Assembly: GCF_021440195.1 (NCBI RefSeq)
Contig: NZ_JAJTSZ010000001.1
Coordinates: forward strand, 372,001-436,000
DNA length: 64,000 nucleotides
Origin: Dyadobacter sp. CY356
Lineage (GTDB): Bacteria; Bacteroidota; Bacteroidia; Cytophagales; Spirosomataceae
Reading direction: 5' to 3'
A model generated the notes under the pieces. It was not told the origin of the DNA. It saw nothing but the letters and a program-made list of their open reading frames with translations, and did not search any database. Each line of letters starts with the position of its first letter. The first letter of the stretch is position 1. The translations under genes and the position numbers were made by a program. Positions 26,055 to 35,515 of this stretch are shown piece by piece.

Positions 26055-26185
26055 GACATAAGAAGGTTCTTTATCTAAATAAATAGAATTGATTTTTGAT
26101 CATCTCTGTTTAATATGATGAAGAACCTCCTTTGTTTAAATTGAAATATGATAAAACAACAAGTTTGTTTAAAATATAAAATCTC

Positions 26186-27250
26186 ATGATTACCTTTTAT
26201 CCTGGCCCGTCAAAAGTTTATCCGGAAATTGAGCATTATTTATCTGATGCTTTCAAAAGTGGAATTTTAAGCGTCAATCACCGCAGTGAGCCTTTCATGA
26301 AAATGCTCAAAGAGACGATTGAAATGATGAAGACGAAACTGGAAATTCCGGCGGAATATGAAATTTATTTCTGTTCGTCAGCAACAGAGTGCTGGGAAAT
26401 TATTGCGCAATCGCTGGTTGAAACAAAAAGCCTGCATGTTTTCAATGGAGCATTTGGAGAGAAATGGATGGAATATACCCAAAAAATAAAACCTGCTTCT
26501 AATGGTTTATTTTTTGATCTGAATGTATTGCCTGAAATATCTGATATTATTGCTGACCAGGACTGCGATGTGATTTGTTTAACGCATAATGAAACTTCCA
26601 ATGGAACCGCTTTGCCTGATTTCTTTTTTGAAAATTTAAGAAAGCAAACCCAAAAAGTAATTACAGTTGACGCAACTTCCTCCATGGCTGGTGTTACCTT
26701 TCCCTGGGCATCAGCAGATGTTTGGTATGCTTCCGTGCAAAAATGCTTTGGCTTGCCGGCGGGATTAAGCGTAGTGGTCGTTTCGCCAAAAGCTGTTCAG
26801 CAGGCAGAAAAAATAGGAGAGCGTGATCATTACAATAGTTTGCTTTTTGTTCGGGACAATTTTTTAAAATACCAAACGCCATACACACCTAATGCGCTGG
26901 GAATTTATCTGGCTGGCCGTGTAATGGATCAGGTAGAAATTCTTTCTGAAATATCGGTTCAAATCAAAGAAAGAGCGAAAAGTTGGTATCAGTTTTTGTC
27001 CGAATCCGGTTTTGATGTTCTTGTTGAAAATGAAGAAGTTCGGTCGGATACCGTCATTGCCGTTTCCGGGGAAAAACAAGAAATTGCTTCAATCAAAAAA
27101 GCGGCAAAGGAAAATGGTATTTTGCTGGGAAACGGATATGGTTCGTGGAAAGAAACCAGTTTCAGGATCGCAAATTTCCCAGCTATTACTTTGGATGAAA
27201 TCAATCAGTTGAAAGTTTTCCTGAAAACTTATTCAGAAACGCCTGGATGA
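26186..27250 (+). CDS. Class V aminotransferase (SerC/alanine-glyoxylate aminotransferase-like)
   Basis: The 354-residue PLP enzyme starts with TFYPGPSKVYPEIEHYL, the class V/SerC-type opening, and carries LSVNHRSEPFMKML, CSSATECWEIIAQSL, a cofactor Asp in ITVDATSSMAGV and the PLP Lys in WYASVQKCFGLPAGLSV. C-terminal NGILLGNGYG..KETSFRIANFPA fits the phosphoserine aminotransferase-like group. It transfers an amino group, probably between glutamate or alanine and a 2-oxo acid. True SerC or an alanine-glyoxylate-type role cannot be separated here. It follows the repeat array and stands apart from neighbours. Confidence 0.8.
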   Translation: MITFYPGPSKVYPEIEHYLSDAFKSGILSVNHRSEPFMKMLKETIEMMKTKLEIPAEYEIYFCSSATECWEIIAQSLVETKSLHVFNGAFGEKWMEYTQKIKPASNGLFFDLNVLPEISDIIADQDCDVICLTHNETSNGTALPDFFFENLRKQTQKVITVDATSSMAGVTFPWASADVWYASVQKCFGLPAGLSVVVVSPKAVQQAEKIGERDHYNSLLFVRDNFLKYQTPYTPNALGIYLAGRVMDQVEILSEISVQIKERAKSWYQFLSESGFDVLVENEEVRSDTVIAVSGEKQEIASIKKAAKENGILLGNGYGSWKETSFRIANFPAITLDEINQLKVFLKTYSETPG

Positions 27251-27329
27251 GTAGTAATACAAGCAAATTGTATTTACTAATTAAAATGTCTTTTACTCAA
27301 TTCTCAGAAACACCACCGTGTTAATAGAT

Positions 27330-28031
27330 ATGTTGCATCAATACCAGACACAAACAAAGTGTCTGGTGGCTCTTGATTCCATTATTTTTGGATTTGATGG
27401 TCAGGAATTAAAATTATTACTGGTAAAGCGCGGTATCGAAGATGAGCATCATACCTGGTCTTTAATGGGTGGGTGGGTCCAGCCGGATGAAAGTCTGGAA
27501 GAGGCATCCAATCGTATACTTTTTGAGTTGACAAGTCTTACCGACATATATCTTGAACAGTTACACACCTTTGGCAATCCAAAACGTGACCCGGTGGAAC
27601 GCACCGTTTCAGTTGCTTATTTTGCACTGATCAATGTGGAGGACTACGATAATAAAATATCAAAAAACTTTGAGGCACAATGGTTTTCCATGCAGGAATT
27701 GCCACAACTGTTGTTTGACCACAGTGCAATGGTTGAAATGGCGATCGAAAATTTACGTTACAAAGCTTCCCAGCATCCGATAGGTTTTGAACTGCTTCCT
27801 GAGAAATTCACGATTCCTCAATTACAGAAATTGTATGAAGCGATCTTTGGTACAGAACTGGATAAAAGAAATTTCAGCAGGAAATTATTGTCAACTCATT
27901 TGCTAGTCAAACTGGATGAAAAGCAAAAGGGTTTTTCCAAAAAGGGCGCTTTTTATTACAGGATCAACGAGGAGAAATACAAAAAGCAGTTCAATACTTT
28001 TTTGAATTTTCTTCCAAACAGCATCGCCTAA
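27330..28031 (+). CDS. NrtR/AraR-type transcription regulator (Nudix-like domain plus winged helix)
   Basis: I start at the ATG at 27330 (233 aa) rather than a GTG four codons upstream. Residues 10-145 form a Nudix fold, but the Nudix box is degenerate: GWVQPDESLEEASNRILFEL has the first Glu and the Arg, while the catalytic Glu pair is replaced. The C-terminal 80 residues (FTIPQLQKLYEAIFGTELDKRNFSRKLL ... GFSKKGAFYYRI) are the winged-helix DNA-binding domain of the NrtR family. These regulators sense NAD-related or sugar ligands; the Bacteroides arabinose regulator AraR belongs here. It is therefore more likely a ligand-sensing regulator than an enzyme. Target genes are not evident nearby. 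Confidence 0.82.
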   Translation: MLHQYQTQTKCLVALDSIIFGFDGQELKLLLVKRGIEDEHHTWSLMGGWVQPDESLEEASNRILFELTSLTDIYLEQLHTFGNPKRDPVERTVSVAYFALINVEDYDNKISKNFEAQWFSMQELPQLLFDHSAMVEMAIENLRYKASQHPIGFELLPEKFTIPQLQKLYEAIFGTELDKRNFSRKLLSTHLLVKLDEKQKGFSKKGAFYYRINEEKYKKQFNTFLNFLPNSIA

Positions 28032-28124
28032 ACCTCTTTTATTCGACTGGCTTCCAATAAAAGGTTTGTGTAAGCAGTCTGTTTTGTTCAACTTTGCGGC
28101 TTAATCCTCGAATTTGGTGTCGCA

Positions 28125-28694
28125 ATGTTCAATATCAAAGAAATACTTTCTGTAACACTGATTCTCTTTTCGGTGATCGATGTGCTGGGTTCAATCCCGA
28201 TTATTGTCGATTTCCGTAAGAAGTTAGGAAAGATTGAATCCGAAAAAGCGACACTGGCCGCGGGAACCATTATGATCTCTTTTTTATTTTTGGGAGAAAG
28301 GCTTTTAAGCCTGTTCGGCGTGGATGTGGCTTCATTTGCCGTTGCAGGCGCTATCATTCTATTTCTTCTGGGATTGGAAATGATATTGGGAAGAAATATT
28401 TTTAAGCATGATGACATCAGTGTAAGTGCCGCATCCATAGTCCCAATCGCCTTCCCGATCATCGCCGGAGCAGGTACGATGACGACACTTTTGGCACTAC
28501 GTACAACCTATGAGATCAATAATATATTGGTAGGTGTTCTTCTCAATTTATTTTTTGTTTATCTCGTTTTAAAATCGTCTTACTGGATTGAAAGTAAACT
28601 TGGACAGGGCGGAACAGACATTCTTCGCAAGGTTTTTGGTATCATTCTGCTGGCGATAGCGATCAAACTTTTCAAAACAAATCTTATATTATAA
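28125..28694 (+). CDS. MarC-family integral membrane protein
   Basis: The 189-residue protein has six membrane segments and MarC landmarks: SVTLILFSVIDVLGSIPIIV at the start, FLLGLEMILGRN in the middle and VPIAFPIIAGAGTMTTLLAL with the conserved PI-x-GPG-like turn. The family is widespread and its transport substrate is unknown; early links to multiple antibiotic resistance were not upheld. It precedes the NTP pyrophosphohydrolase gene by about 60 bases on the same strand. Confidence 0.9.
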   Translation: MFNIKEILSVTLILFSVIDVLGSIPIIVDFRKKLGKIESEKATLAAGTIMISFLFLGERLLSLFGVDVASFAVAGAIILFLLGLEMILGRNIFKHDDISVSAASIVPIAFPIIAGAGTMTTLLALRTTYEINNILVGVLLNLFFVYLVLKSSYWIESKLGQGGTDILRKVFGIILLAIAIKLFKTNLIL

Positions 28695-28757
28695 AAATCA
28701 GAAAGTTATTATAACTTATTGATTGATAAATTTTTAATAATAAATACAAGTAACAAA

Positions 28758-29225
28758 ATGCAACAATTAGATAGTCTTAACCAGGTCGCTGAGTTTCATA
28801 CAACATTTAAACATCCTATTCTCGAAACACCAACAATTCCGTCCGAAGACCGCAGCCGGTTACGTGTTGCGCTTTTGGCTGAGGAGTTGAAAGAGCTGGA
28901 AGTGGCGATTCTTGAAAAAGATATTGTTGAAATTGCAGATGCGCTTTGTGATCTTCAATACGTACTTTCCGGTGCAGTGCTGGAATTTGGATTGGGAAAT
29001 AAATTCAGAGCATTGTTTGATGAAGTTCAGCGTTCCAATATGTCAAAAGCTTGTTCGAGCGTTGAAGAAGCGGAAGCAACCGTGGCGCATTACAATGCAA
29101 AAGGTACTGAATGTTATTACAAAGAAGACAGCGGCAAATACCTTGTTTACCGTACAGCTGACGATAAAACGCTGAAAAATATCAATTATTCACCGGCCGA
29201 TCTGGCTGGAATAATTGCTTCGTAG
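28758..29225 (+). CDS. MazG-like nucleoside triphosphate pyrophosphohydrolase
   Basis: I start at the ATG at 28758 (155 aa): the 13 codons before it, reached from an ATG at 28719, are not family-like. The all-alpha NTP-PPase core is seen in LNQVAEFHTTFKHP, RVALLAEELKELEVAILEKD (EExxE metal ligands) and DIVEIADALCDLQYVLSGAVLEFG (ExxD ligands), followed by FDEVQRSNMSK. The C-terminus has a short basic segment. Such enzymes hydrolyse (d)NTPs to monophosphate and pyrophosphate, for house-cleaning or as phosphoribosyl-ATP-type hydrolases. Substrate is not evident. Confidence 0.85.
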   Translation: MQQLDSLNQVAEFHTTFKHPILETPTIPSEDRSRLRVALLAEELKELEVAILEKDIVEIADALCDLQYVLSGAVLEFGLGNKFRALFDEVQRSNMSKACSSVEEAEATVAHYNAKGTECYYKEDSGKYLVYRTADDKTLKNINYSPADLAGIIAS

Positions 29226-29267
29226 AAAATTATAAAAGTCATTATTCATTCTAATTTTTGAGTCGAT

Positions 29268-30503
29268 ATGTCTTCCGTTCTAAACCGGTTTCTGAGTTAT
29301 GTTCAGGTGGATACACAATCTGATCCGCAGTCTACAAGTTTTCCAAGTACGGAAAAACAACGTGACCTGAGTAATCAGCTTGTTGTTGAATTACAGGAAC
29401 TGGGTATTGAGGACGCCCATCTGGATGAACACGGTTATGTTTATGCTACAATTCCGGCCAATTCAAACAAGGAAAATATTCCGGTTATCTGTTTTTGTTC
29501 TCACGTTGATACATCACCGGACGTCACAGGCGCAAACGTTGAACCAATCGTGCATCAGAAATGGAATGGAGATGATATTGTGTTGCCAGATGATCACGAA
29601 CAGGTCCTCAGACTTTCTGAACATCCGGATTTGAAAAACCAGATTGGAAATGATATTGTAACAGCCAGCGGAACAACACTTTTGGGTGCGGATAACAAAG
29701 CCGGTGTTGCAGAAATTATGGCTGCGGCGGAGATTCTGGTTACAGATTCCAGAATTAAACATGGCGTAATCAAAATACTTTTTACGCCGGATGAGGAAGT
29801 GGGCAGAGGAACGGAGCAAGTAGACTTAAAAAAACTTGCAGCGGATTTTGGTTATACCGTCGATGGAGAAGCTGTTGGTACGATGGAAGATGAAACATTT
29901 TCAGCGGATGGAGTAAAAATCACGATTCATGGTGTAAGTACGCACCCGGGATATGCCATTGGAAAACTTGAAAATGCGCTGAAAATCGCCGCAGAAGTTC
30001 TCGCCGCTTTACCAAAAGATTCGCTCTCACCGGAAACCACGGAAGGAAAGGAAGGATTTATTCATCCAGGACATATCGAAGGAATTCAGGAAAAAGTGGT
30101 GATCGATTTTATCATCCGAGATTTTAATGAAGCCGGTTTGCATGAAAAGGAAGCTTTGCTAAAAGGAATTCTGGATCAGGTGATGAGGAATTATCCAAAT
30201 TCGAAAAGTGAATTCAAGGTTACCGAGCAATACCGGAACATGAAGGAAATTCTTGCTAAATATCCACAAGTAATCGATAATGCAACAGAAGCAATGAAAC
30301 GTTCAGGATTAAATCCGGTCACGAGAAGTATTCGGGGTGGAACTGACGGTTCCAGATTATCCTTTATGGGCTTACCGTGCCCGAATATTTTTGCAGGTGA
30401 ACATGCGTTTCATTCCCGGTTGGAGTGGGTTTCTGTTCAGGATATGGAAAAAGCAGTGGAGGTTATTGTAAACCTGGCCCAGGTTTGGGAAGAAAGAAGT
30501 TAG
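29268..30503 (+). CDS. pepT: Peptidase T (tripeptide aminopeptidase)
   Basis: The 411-residue M20-family metallopeptidase has the PepT landmarks: FLSYVQVDTQSDPQSTSFPS near the start, the zinc-binding CFCSHVDTSPDV, LLGADNKAGVAEIM with bridging Asp, FTPDEEVGRGTEQVDL with the catalytic Glu pair, and a C-terminal RGGTDGSRLSFMGLPCPNIFAGEHAFHSRLEWV segment with the last zinc His. A dimerisation domain lies between about residues 205 and 315. It removes the N-terminal residue from tripeptides in the cytoplasm. The stop is nine bases before the RNase H gene, suggesting an operon. Confidence 0.96.
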   Translation: MSSVLNRFLSYVQVDTQSDPQSTSFPSTEKQRDLSNQLVVELQELGIEDAHLDEHGYVYATIPANSNKENIPVICFCSHVDTSPDVTGANVEPIVHQKWNGDDIVLPDDHEQVLRLSEHPDLKNQIGNDIVTASGTTLLGADNKAGVAEIMAAAEILVTDSRIKHGVIKILFTPDEEVGRGTEQVDLKKLAADFGYTVDGEAVGTMEDETFSADGVKITIHGVSTHPGYAIGKLENALKIAAEVLAALPKDSLSPETTEGKEGFIHPGHIEGIQEKVVIDFIIRDFNEAGLHEKEALLKGILDQVMRNYPNSKSEFKVTEQYRNMKEILAKYPQVIDNATEAMKRSGLNPVTRSIRGGTDGSRLSFMGLPCPNIFAGEHAFHSRLEWVSVQDMEKAVEVIVNLAQVWEERS

Positions 30504-30512
30504 TTTGGAGTA

Positions 30513-31151
30513 ATGGCAAAAAAGACGAAATTTTATGTAGTGTGGCAAGGTAGACAAACAGGTGTGTTTACCGATTGGAAAGAATGTGAAGCGCAAATCA
30601 AGGGTTTTGAAGATGCCCGTTACAAATCTTTTGACTCGATACAGGAAGCTGAAACAGCCATTCAGAGGAATTATTGGGAGTATGTTCAGAAAAAAGAAAA
30701 TGCTGCGAAAGTTGTTGCCAAAACAGCACCAGCCAATATTGGTCAGCCTATAAAAAATGCCATTGCCGTTGATGCCGCCTGGAATACGACTTCCGGTGAC
30801 ATGGAATATCAGGGGACTTATCTGCAAACCGGTGAAAGGATTTTTTTACAAGGTCCGTTCAAAGATGCAACCAACAATATCGGAGAATTTCTGGCGATCG
30901 TTCACGGACTGGCATATCTTCAAAAAAATAATAGTGACATCCCGATTTATTCTGATTCCAGAACGGCGATCAGTTGGATTAAAAAGAAACATGCAAATAC
31001 AAAGTTGCAGTTGACACCAAGAAATAAGCCTGTTTTTGAAATGCTCCAAAGAGCCGAAAGATGGCTGGCCAGTAATACTTATCCAAACAAGATCCTGAAA
31101 TGGGAGACAGAATACTGGGGTGAAAATCCGGCAGATTTTGGAAGAAAATAA
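30513..31151 (+). CDS. rnhA: Ribonuclease H with N-terminal viroplasmin-like hybrid-binding domain
   Basis: The 212-residue protein begins with the caulimovirus viroplasmin/HBD domain (KFYVVWQGRQTGVFTDWKECEAQIKGF ... ARYKSF, residues 4-50). After a linker, an RNase H domain starts near residue 82 with the catalytic set: Asp in IAVDAAWN, Glu in NNIGEFLAIVHGL, Asp in IYSDSRTAISW and the final Asp in NPADFGRK. It degrades RNA in RNA-DNA hybrids. It sits between pepT and trmN6 with gaps of nine bases on both sides, an evident co-transcribed trio. Confidence 0.93.
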   Translation: MAKKTKFYVVWQGRQTGVFTDWKECEAQIKGFEDARYKSFDSIQEAETAIQRNYWEYVQKKENAAKVVAKTAPANIGQPIKNAIAVDAAWNTTSGDMEYQGTYLQTGERIFLQGPFKDATNNIGEFLAIVHGLAYLQKNNSDIPIYSDSRTAISWIKKKHANTKLQLTPRNKPVFEMLQRAERWLASNTYPNKILKWETEYWGENPADFGRK

Positions 31152-31159
31152 TTAATCAA

Positions 31160-31882
31160 TTGGCCAGAAATTCATTTTTCAAGTTCAAACAATTTACCAT
31201 TAATCAGGATAAAAGTGCGATGAAAGTCTGCACGGATGCCTGTGTTTTTGGTGCCTGGGCGGATGTGGAAAAAGCAGAGAGAATTCTGGATATTGGCGCT
31301 GGTACCGGTTTATTATCCTTGATGGTCGCACAAAGGAACCGTGAAGCAAAAATTACCGCTGTTGAAATAGACAAAGATGCCTTTTTGCAGGCAACTGAAA
31401 ATGCCGGAAATAGTCCATTTAAAAGTCAAATTGAGGTTTTCAATACCGCTATTCAGGATTTTTTACCCAGTGAAAAGTTTGATTGTATCATTACAAACCC
31501 ACCTTTTTTTCAATCTGATTTAAAATCACCTGATGCAAAAATAAATCTGGCCCACCATGCGGATTCGCTGTCTTTTGAAGACCTGCTTACTGCAATTAAA
31601 AGATTATTACAGCCAAATGGGAAATGGAATATTTTGCTTCCGGTAGACGAAGGGCTTGTTTTTCAAAGTCTTGCGGAAAATTCGGGCTGGAAGCTGCGCC
31701 GGGAACTAACTTTATATCATCAAAAAGGAAAGAAACCTTTTCGGAAATTGATGAGTTTTCAATCGATTGAAAGTGCTGATATCGGGCAGCTTATCGCTGA
31801 ATTATTTATCTATGAAGAAGATGGGAAAACCTTCCATCCGGAGTTCAGGAAATTATTGAAAGACTTTTATTTACAATTTTGA
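31160..31882 (+). CDS. trmN6: tRNA1(Val) A37 N6-methyltransferase
   Basis: The 240-residue protein starts at a TTG eight bases after the RNase H stop; the next internal ATG would cut the conserved FKFKQFTI segment. It has the N6-adenine methyltransferase pattern: KVCTDACVFGAWADV, the SAM motif ILDIGAGTGLLSLM, AVEIDKDAF and the catalytic NPPF in CIITNPPFFQSDLKSP, then NLAHH. This is the TrmN6/YfiC group that methylates A37 of tRNA-Val. Full length. Confidence 0.9.
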   Translation: MARNSFFKFKQFTINQDKSAMKVCTDACVFGAWADVEKAERILDIGAGTGLLSLMVAQRNREAKITAVEIDKDAFLQATENAGNSPFKSQIEVFNTAIQDFLPSEKFDCIITNPPFFQSDLKSPDAKINLAHHADSLSFEDLLTAIKRLLQPNGKWNILLPVDEGLVFQSLAENSGWKLRRELTLYHQKGKKPFRKLMSFQSIESADIGQLIAELFIYEEDGKTFHPEFRKLLKDFYLQF

Positions 31883-31945
31883 TCAGGAAAAATACGAACT
31901 TTGCACCTTAATCAGGGTGTGCAGGTATCACCCCAGTACATATTC

Positions 31946-32920
31946 ATGACTAATTCAGCAATTCAGATATCCGTTGTCGTCCCGCTTTTCAATGAAGAAG
32001 AGTCTTTGCCAGAGCTTAGCGAGTGGATTGCGCGCGTGATGAATGAAAATAATTTCACATATGAGGTCCTGTTTATTGATGACGGAAGTAAGGATCGTTC
32101 CTGGGATGTTATTGTAGATCTATCTCTGAAAAACCCGCATATCAAAGGGCATCGTTTCGTTCGTAATTATGGAAAAACAGCTGCCTTACAAACTGGTTTT
32201 CAGGCTGCTCTTGGAGATGTGATCATCACCATGGATGCTGATTTGCAGGACAGTCCTGATGAAATTCCGGAACTTTATAGAATGATCAAAGAGGATCGAT
32301 ATGATCTGGTTTCGGGTTGGAAGAAGAAAAGATATGATCCGATTACCAAGACAATTCCTACCAAAATTTTTAATGCAGCTACGCGTGGAATTTCCGGTGT
32401 AGAGCTGCATGATTTTAACTGCGGACTCAAAGCTTACCGGAAAGAGGTGGTTAAAAATGTTACCATTTATGGGGAAATGCACCGATATATTCCTGTTATT
32501 GCCAAATGGAATGGTTTTGGTAAGATCGGCGAGAAGGTAGTACAGCATCAGGCGAGGAAATACGGATACACAAAATTTGGACTGGAAAGGTTCGTTTTTG
32601 GCTTTCTGGATTTGCTTTCGATTGCATTCGTCAATAAATTTGGACGGCGTCCAATGCATTTATTCGGCAGTCTTGGAACGCTTATGTTTTTTCTCGGAAG
32701 CCTTATTGCTTTTTGGCTGCTTGGAACAAAAATTTATAAAATTTACATTTCCCATGAACAATACCGGAATGTGACCGAAAATCCATTGTTTTTCCTTGCA
32801 CTGGTAGCAATCATGGTCGGTTCACAATTATTTCTGGCAGGATTCCTTGGAGAGCTTTTTGTAAAACAATCCATATCAAAATCGGGTGACTATCTGATTT
32901 CAGAAAAAGCGGGAGAATAA
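31946..32920 (+). CDS. DPM1/GtrB-like family 2 glycosyltransferase with two membrane helices
   Basis: I start at the ATG at 31946 (324 aa); a TTG at 31901 lies in what looks like the untranslated leader. The GT2 domain shows ISVVVPLFNEEESLPEL, LFIDDGSKDRSWDV and TMDADLQDSPDEIPEL, then NCGLKAYRKEVV. Two C-terminal helices (about 235-265 and 285-315) and FLGELFVKQS are typical of polyprenyl-phosphate sugar synthases. It probably makes undecaprenyl-phosphate-linked sugar at the inner membrane. It is separate from the main glycan block and next to inorganic pyrophosphatase. Confidence 0.9.
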   Translation: MTNSAIQISVVVPLFNEEESLPELSEWIARVMNENNFTYEVLFIDDGSKDRSWDVIVDLSLKNPHIKGHRFVRNYGKTAALQTGFQAALGDVIITMDADLQDSPDEIPELYRMIKEDRYDLVSGWKKKRYDPITKTIPTKIFNAATRGISGVELHDFNCGLKAYRKEVVKNVTIYGEMHRYIPVIAKWNGFGKIGEKVVQHQARKYGYTKFGLERFVFGFLDLLSIAFVNKFGRRPMHLFGSLGTLMFFLGSLIAFWLLGTKIYKIYISHEQYRNVTENPLFFLALVAIMVGSQLFLAGFLGELFVKQSISKSGDYLISEKAGE

Positions 32921-32970
32921 CAAAGAAAGATTAGATAATTAAAATTAGATCATATACATTTTACCTTATA

Positions 32971-33582
32971 ATGAACGCAAACGTACACAAAGCCCATCCC
33001 TGGCATGGAATTCCGATGGGAGAAAATGCACCGGATCTTGTAACTGCATTTATTGAAATCGTTCCTACGGATACTGTTAAATACGAAATTGACAAGCAGA
33101 CGGGTTATTTGAAAATTGACCGTCCACAAAAATATTCCAACATCGTTCCGGCACTTTACGGTTTTATTCCAAAAACATATTGCGCGGATAAAATTGCTGA
33201 ACTGGCAAGAGAAAGATCTGGCAGAGACGTTACCGAAGGTGATGGCGATGCGCTTGATATTATCGTTCTATGCGAAAAAATTATTTCTCATGGTGATATC
33301 ACCTGCCAGGCAAAACCAATCGGCGGAATTCGTTTGATTGATGGCGGTGAAGCGGATGATAAAATCATCGCAGTTTTGAAAGGTGATGAAGTTTATGGCG
33401 CTTACTCAGATATCAGCGAATTGCCGGCAGGTATCGTTGAGCGTCTGAAACACTATTTCCTTACATACAAAAACCTTCCTGGCGAAAAAGCACATATCGA
33501 AATCACGAATGTGTATGGCCGTGAAGAAGCGCATGAAGTGATCATGACTTCTGTTGAAGATTACAAGGATTCTTTCTACTGA
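32971..33582 (+). CDS. ppa: Inorganic pyrophosphatase (family I)
   Basis: The 203-residue protein fits soluble family I pyrophosphatase, with YEIDKQTGYLKIDRPQ, YGFIPKTYCAD, the signature GDGDALDIIVLCE (metal-binding Asps) and LIDGGEADDKIIAVLKGD. It is a little longer than the E. coli enzyme, as in other Bacteroidota. It hydrolyses pyrophosphate made in biosynthesis. It lies 50 bases after the GT2 gene, a sugar-activation context that produces pyrophosphate. Confidence 0.95.
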   Translation: MNANVHKAHPWHGIPMGENAPDLVTAFIEIVPTDTVKYEIDKQTGYLKIDRPQKYSNIVPALYGFIPKTYCADKIAELARERSGRDVTEGDGDALDIIVLCEKIISHGDITCQAKPIGGIRLIDGGEADDKIIAVLKGDEVYGAYSDISELPAGIVERLKHYFLTYKNLPGEKAHIEITNVYGREEAHEVIMTSVEDYKDSFY

Positions 33583-33658
33583 ATACCACCGTTACCCCAG
33601 GTAATGATGAAGGTCAGTAATGAAAATAAGCTTTAAGCTGACTGATAGTTAATAATAT

Positions 33659-33681
33659 AGCCGCTCCGGATACGGGCGGCT
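33659..33681 (+). terminator. Hairpin after ppa
   Basis: AGCCGC at 33659-33664 pairs with GCGGCT at 33676-33681, extended by weaker pairs inside, followed by a T-rich stretch (ATGTTTATTTG). It is a plausible but imperfect terminator of the ppa transcript, directly before the prfC promoter-like element. Confidence 0.45.
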
Positions 33682-33692
33682 ATGTTTATTTG

Positions 33693-33701
33693 TATCTTTG
33701 T
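33693..33701 (+). promoter_or_regulatory. Putative -7 element TATCTTTGT for prfC
   Basis: TATCTTTGT fully matches TAnnTTTG plus pyrimidine, downstream of the ppa hairpin and about 125 bases before the prfC ATG. The leader would be long and AT-rich. Confidence 0.45.
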
Positions 33702-33824
33702 GGAAATTTTGAAAAAAAGGAATTCTTTCGTATCCGTTTTGTTTGGCAATCTTGTTGAATTTTAGGTTTTAAAATTCAGTTAAACAATTTGTTATGACAA
33801 AGTTGTGGATAATAAAATATTGTA

Positions 33825-35420
33825 ATGAGTAATATAGAAGAAATAAAAAAACGGCGGACTTTCGCGATCATTAGTCACCCGGATGCCGGGAAAACAACCT
33901 TAACTGAAAAACTGCTTCTTTTTGGAGGAGCTATTCAGACGGCGGGTGCGGTTAAATCCAACAAGATCAAAAAAACCGCGACTTCCGATTTCATGGAAAT
34001 CGAGAAGCAGCGTGGTATTTCGGTTGCAACTTCGGTAATGACTTTTGAATACCGGGATCTGTTGATTAATATTCTGGATACACCGGGTCACAAGGATTTT
34101 GCTGAGGATACATATCGTACCCTTACGGCTGTCGATAGCGTAATTCTGGTGATTGACTGCGTAAAAGGTGTTGAAGAGCAAACGGAAAGGTTGATGGAAG
34201 TTTGCCGGATGCGTAATACACCGGTAATTGTTTTTGTAAATAAACTGGATAGGGAAGGGCGTAATCCGTTTGAATTGCTTGACGAACTAGAAACAAAACT
34301 GGGTATCCGTGTGCGTCCGCTTACCTGGCCGATCAATATGGGTGCTGATTTCAAAGGCGTTTACAGTTTGTTTGAAGAAAAACTTTATTTCTTCAAAATC
34401 AATAAAACCAAAATTGAAAGTAACGTCGTTGAAATTAATCTTGGCGACGATAAACTTGAAGAGTTACTTGGTTTAAAAGACGCAATTCAACTAACCGAAG
34501 ATGTGGAATTGGTTGAAGGTGTTTATGACGAATTTTCCAATGAGGCATATGCAAGCGGACAGCTGGCTCCGGTTTTCTTTGGCAGCGCAATCAATAACTT
34601 TGGTATAAAAGAATTGCTGGACACTTTCTGCGAGATTTCTCCGCTTCCCCAGCCGCGTCCAACAGACGTGAGAGAAGTGGAACCGACAGAATCTAAATTC
34701 AGTGGTTTTATATTTAAAATCCACGCTAACCTTGATCCCCGTCACCGCGACCGGATCGCGTTTTTGAGGATTTGTTCGGGTAAATTTGAAAGAAGAACTT
34801 TTTATCACCACGTTCGTTTGAACAAGGATGTGCGTTTTGCGAGTCCGTTCACGTTTATGGCTTCTGATAAAAGTGTGATGGATGAAGGTTTCCCGGGCGA
34901 TGTGGTTGGTTTATATGATACAGGGAATTTCAAAATCGGTGATACATTGACCGAAGGTGAAAATCTGAATTTTGCCGGTATTCCAAGTTTTTCTCCCGAG
35001 ATTTTTAAGGAATTGATCAACCTGGATCCGATGAAATCCAAACAATTGGAAAAAGGCATTCAACAGCTTACAGATGAGGGTGTTGCGCAGTTATTCAATC
35101 TTGATCTTGGAAACAGGAAAGTGGTAGGAACAGTAGGGGAGCTTCAATTTGATGTAATTCAATATCGTTTGGAACATGAATATGGTGCAAAATGTCGCTG
35201 GGTTCCAATGAATATCACACGTGCTTGCTGGCTTACCGCTGATGAAAAGCCAGCGATGGATGAATTTATCCGTTTGAAAGGAAACCAGATTGCTTTTGAC
35301 AAAGACCGTAACCCGGTTTTCTTTGCTGAATCTGACTGGATGATCCGTATGAACCGTGAAAATAATCCGAAAATACATTTCCATTTTACGTCTGAGTTTA
35401 AGACGGAGGTGGCGTTGTAA
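33825..35420 (+). CDS. prfC: Peptide chain release factor 3
   Basis: The 531-residue translational GTPase has the G motifs [12 protein letters not shown] (P-loop, about residues 17-28), [16 protein letters not shown] (G3) and [16 protein letters not shown] (G4), and the RF3-specific [13 protein letters not shown] switch. The C-terminal half carries [26 protein letters not shown] and the RF3 C-domain. Length is right for RF3 and not EF-G. It removes RF1/RF2 from the ribosome after peptide release. Monocistronic by layout. Confidence 0.97.
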   Translation: MSNIEEIKKRRTFAIISHPDAGKTTLTEKLLLFGGAIQTAGAVKSNKIKKTATSDFMEIEKQRGISVATSVMTFEYRDLLINILDTPGHKDFAEDTYRTLTAVDSVILVIDCVKGVEEQTERLMEVCRMRNTPVIVFVNKLDREGRNPFELLDELETKLGIRVRPLTWPINMGADFKGVYSLFEEKLYFFKINKTKIESNVVEINLGDDKLEELLGLKDAIQLTEDVELVEGVYDEFSNEAYASGQLAPVFFGSAINNFGIKELLDTFCEISPLPQPRPTDVREVEPTESKFSGFIFKIHANLDPRHRDRIAFLRICSGKFERRTFYHHVRLNKDVRFASPFTFMASDKSVMDEGFPGDVVGLYDTGNFKIGDTLTEGENLNFAGIPSFSPEIFKELINLDPMKSKQLEKGIQQLTDEGVAQLFNLDLGNRKVVGTVGELQFDVIQYRLEHEYGAKCRWVPMNITRACWLTADEKPAMDEFIRLKGNQIAFDKDRNPVFFAESDWMIRMNRENNPKIHFHFTSEFKTEVAL

Positions 35421-35515
35421 CGTTACTTTTTCTTGCAAAACCAGTCTTTGTAATCTAATAAGCTTAGCCTTTAATTAATTTCGTTAAATTTGATTATAAA
35501 CAAAGTTTAGGAATC

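Noticed and set aside
31901..31945. N-terminal extension of the GT2 gene from a TTG
   Set aside because: The residues are not GT2-like and the stretch looks like leader DNA; the ATG at 31946 is followed directly by the family start.
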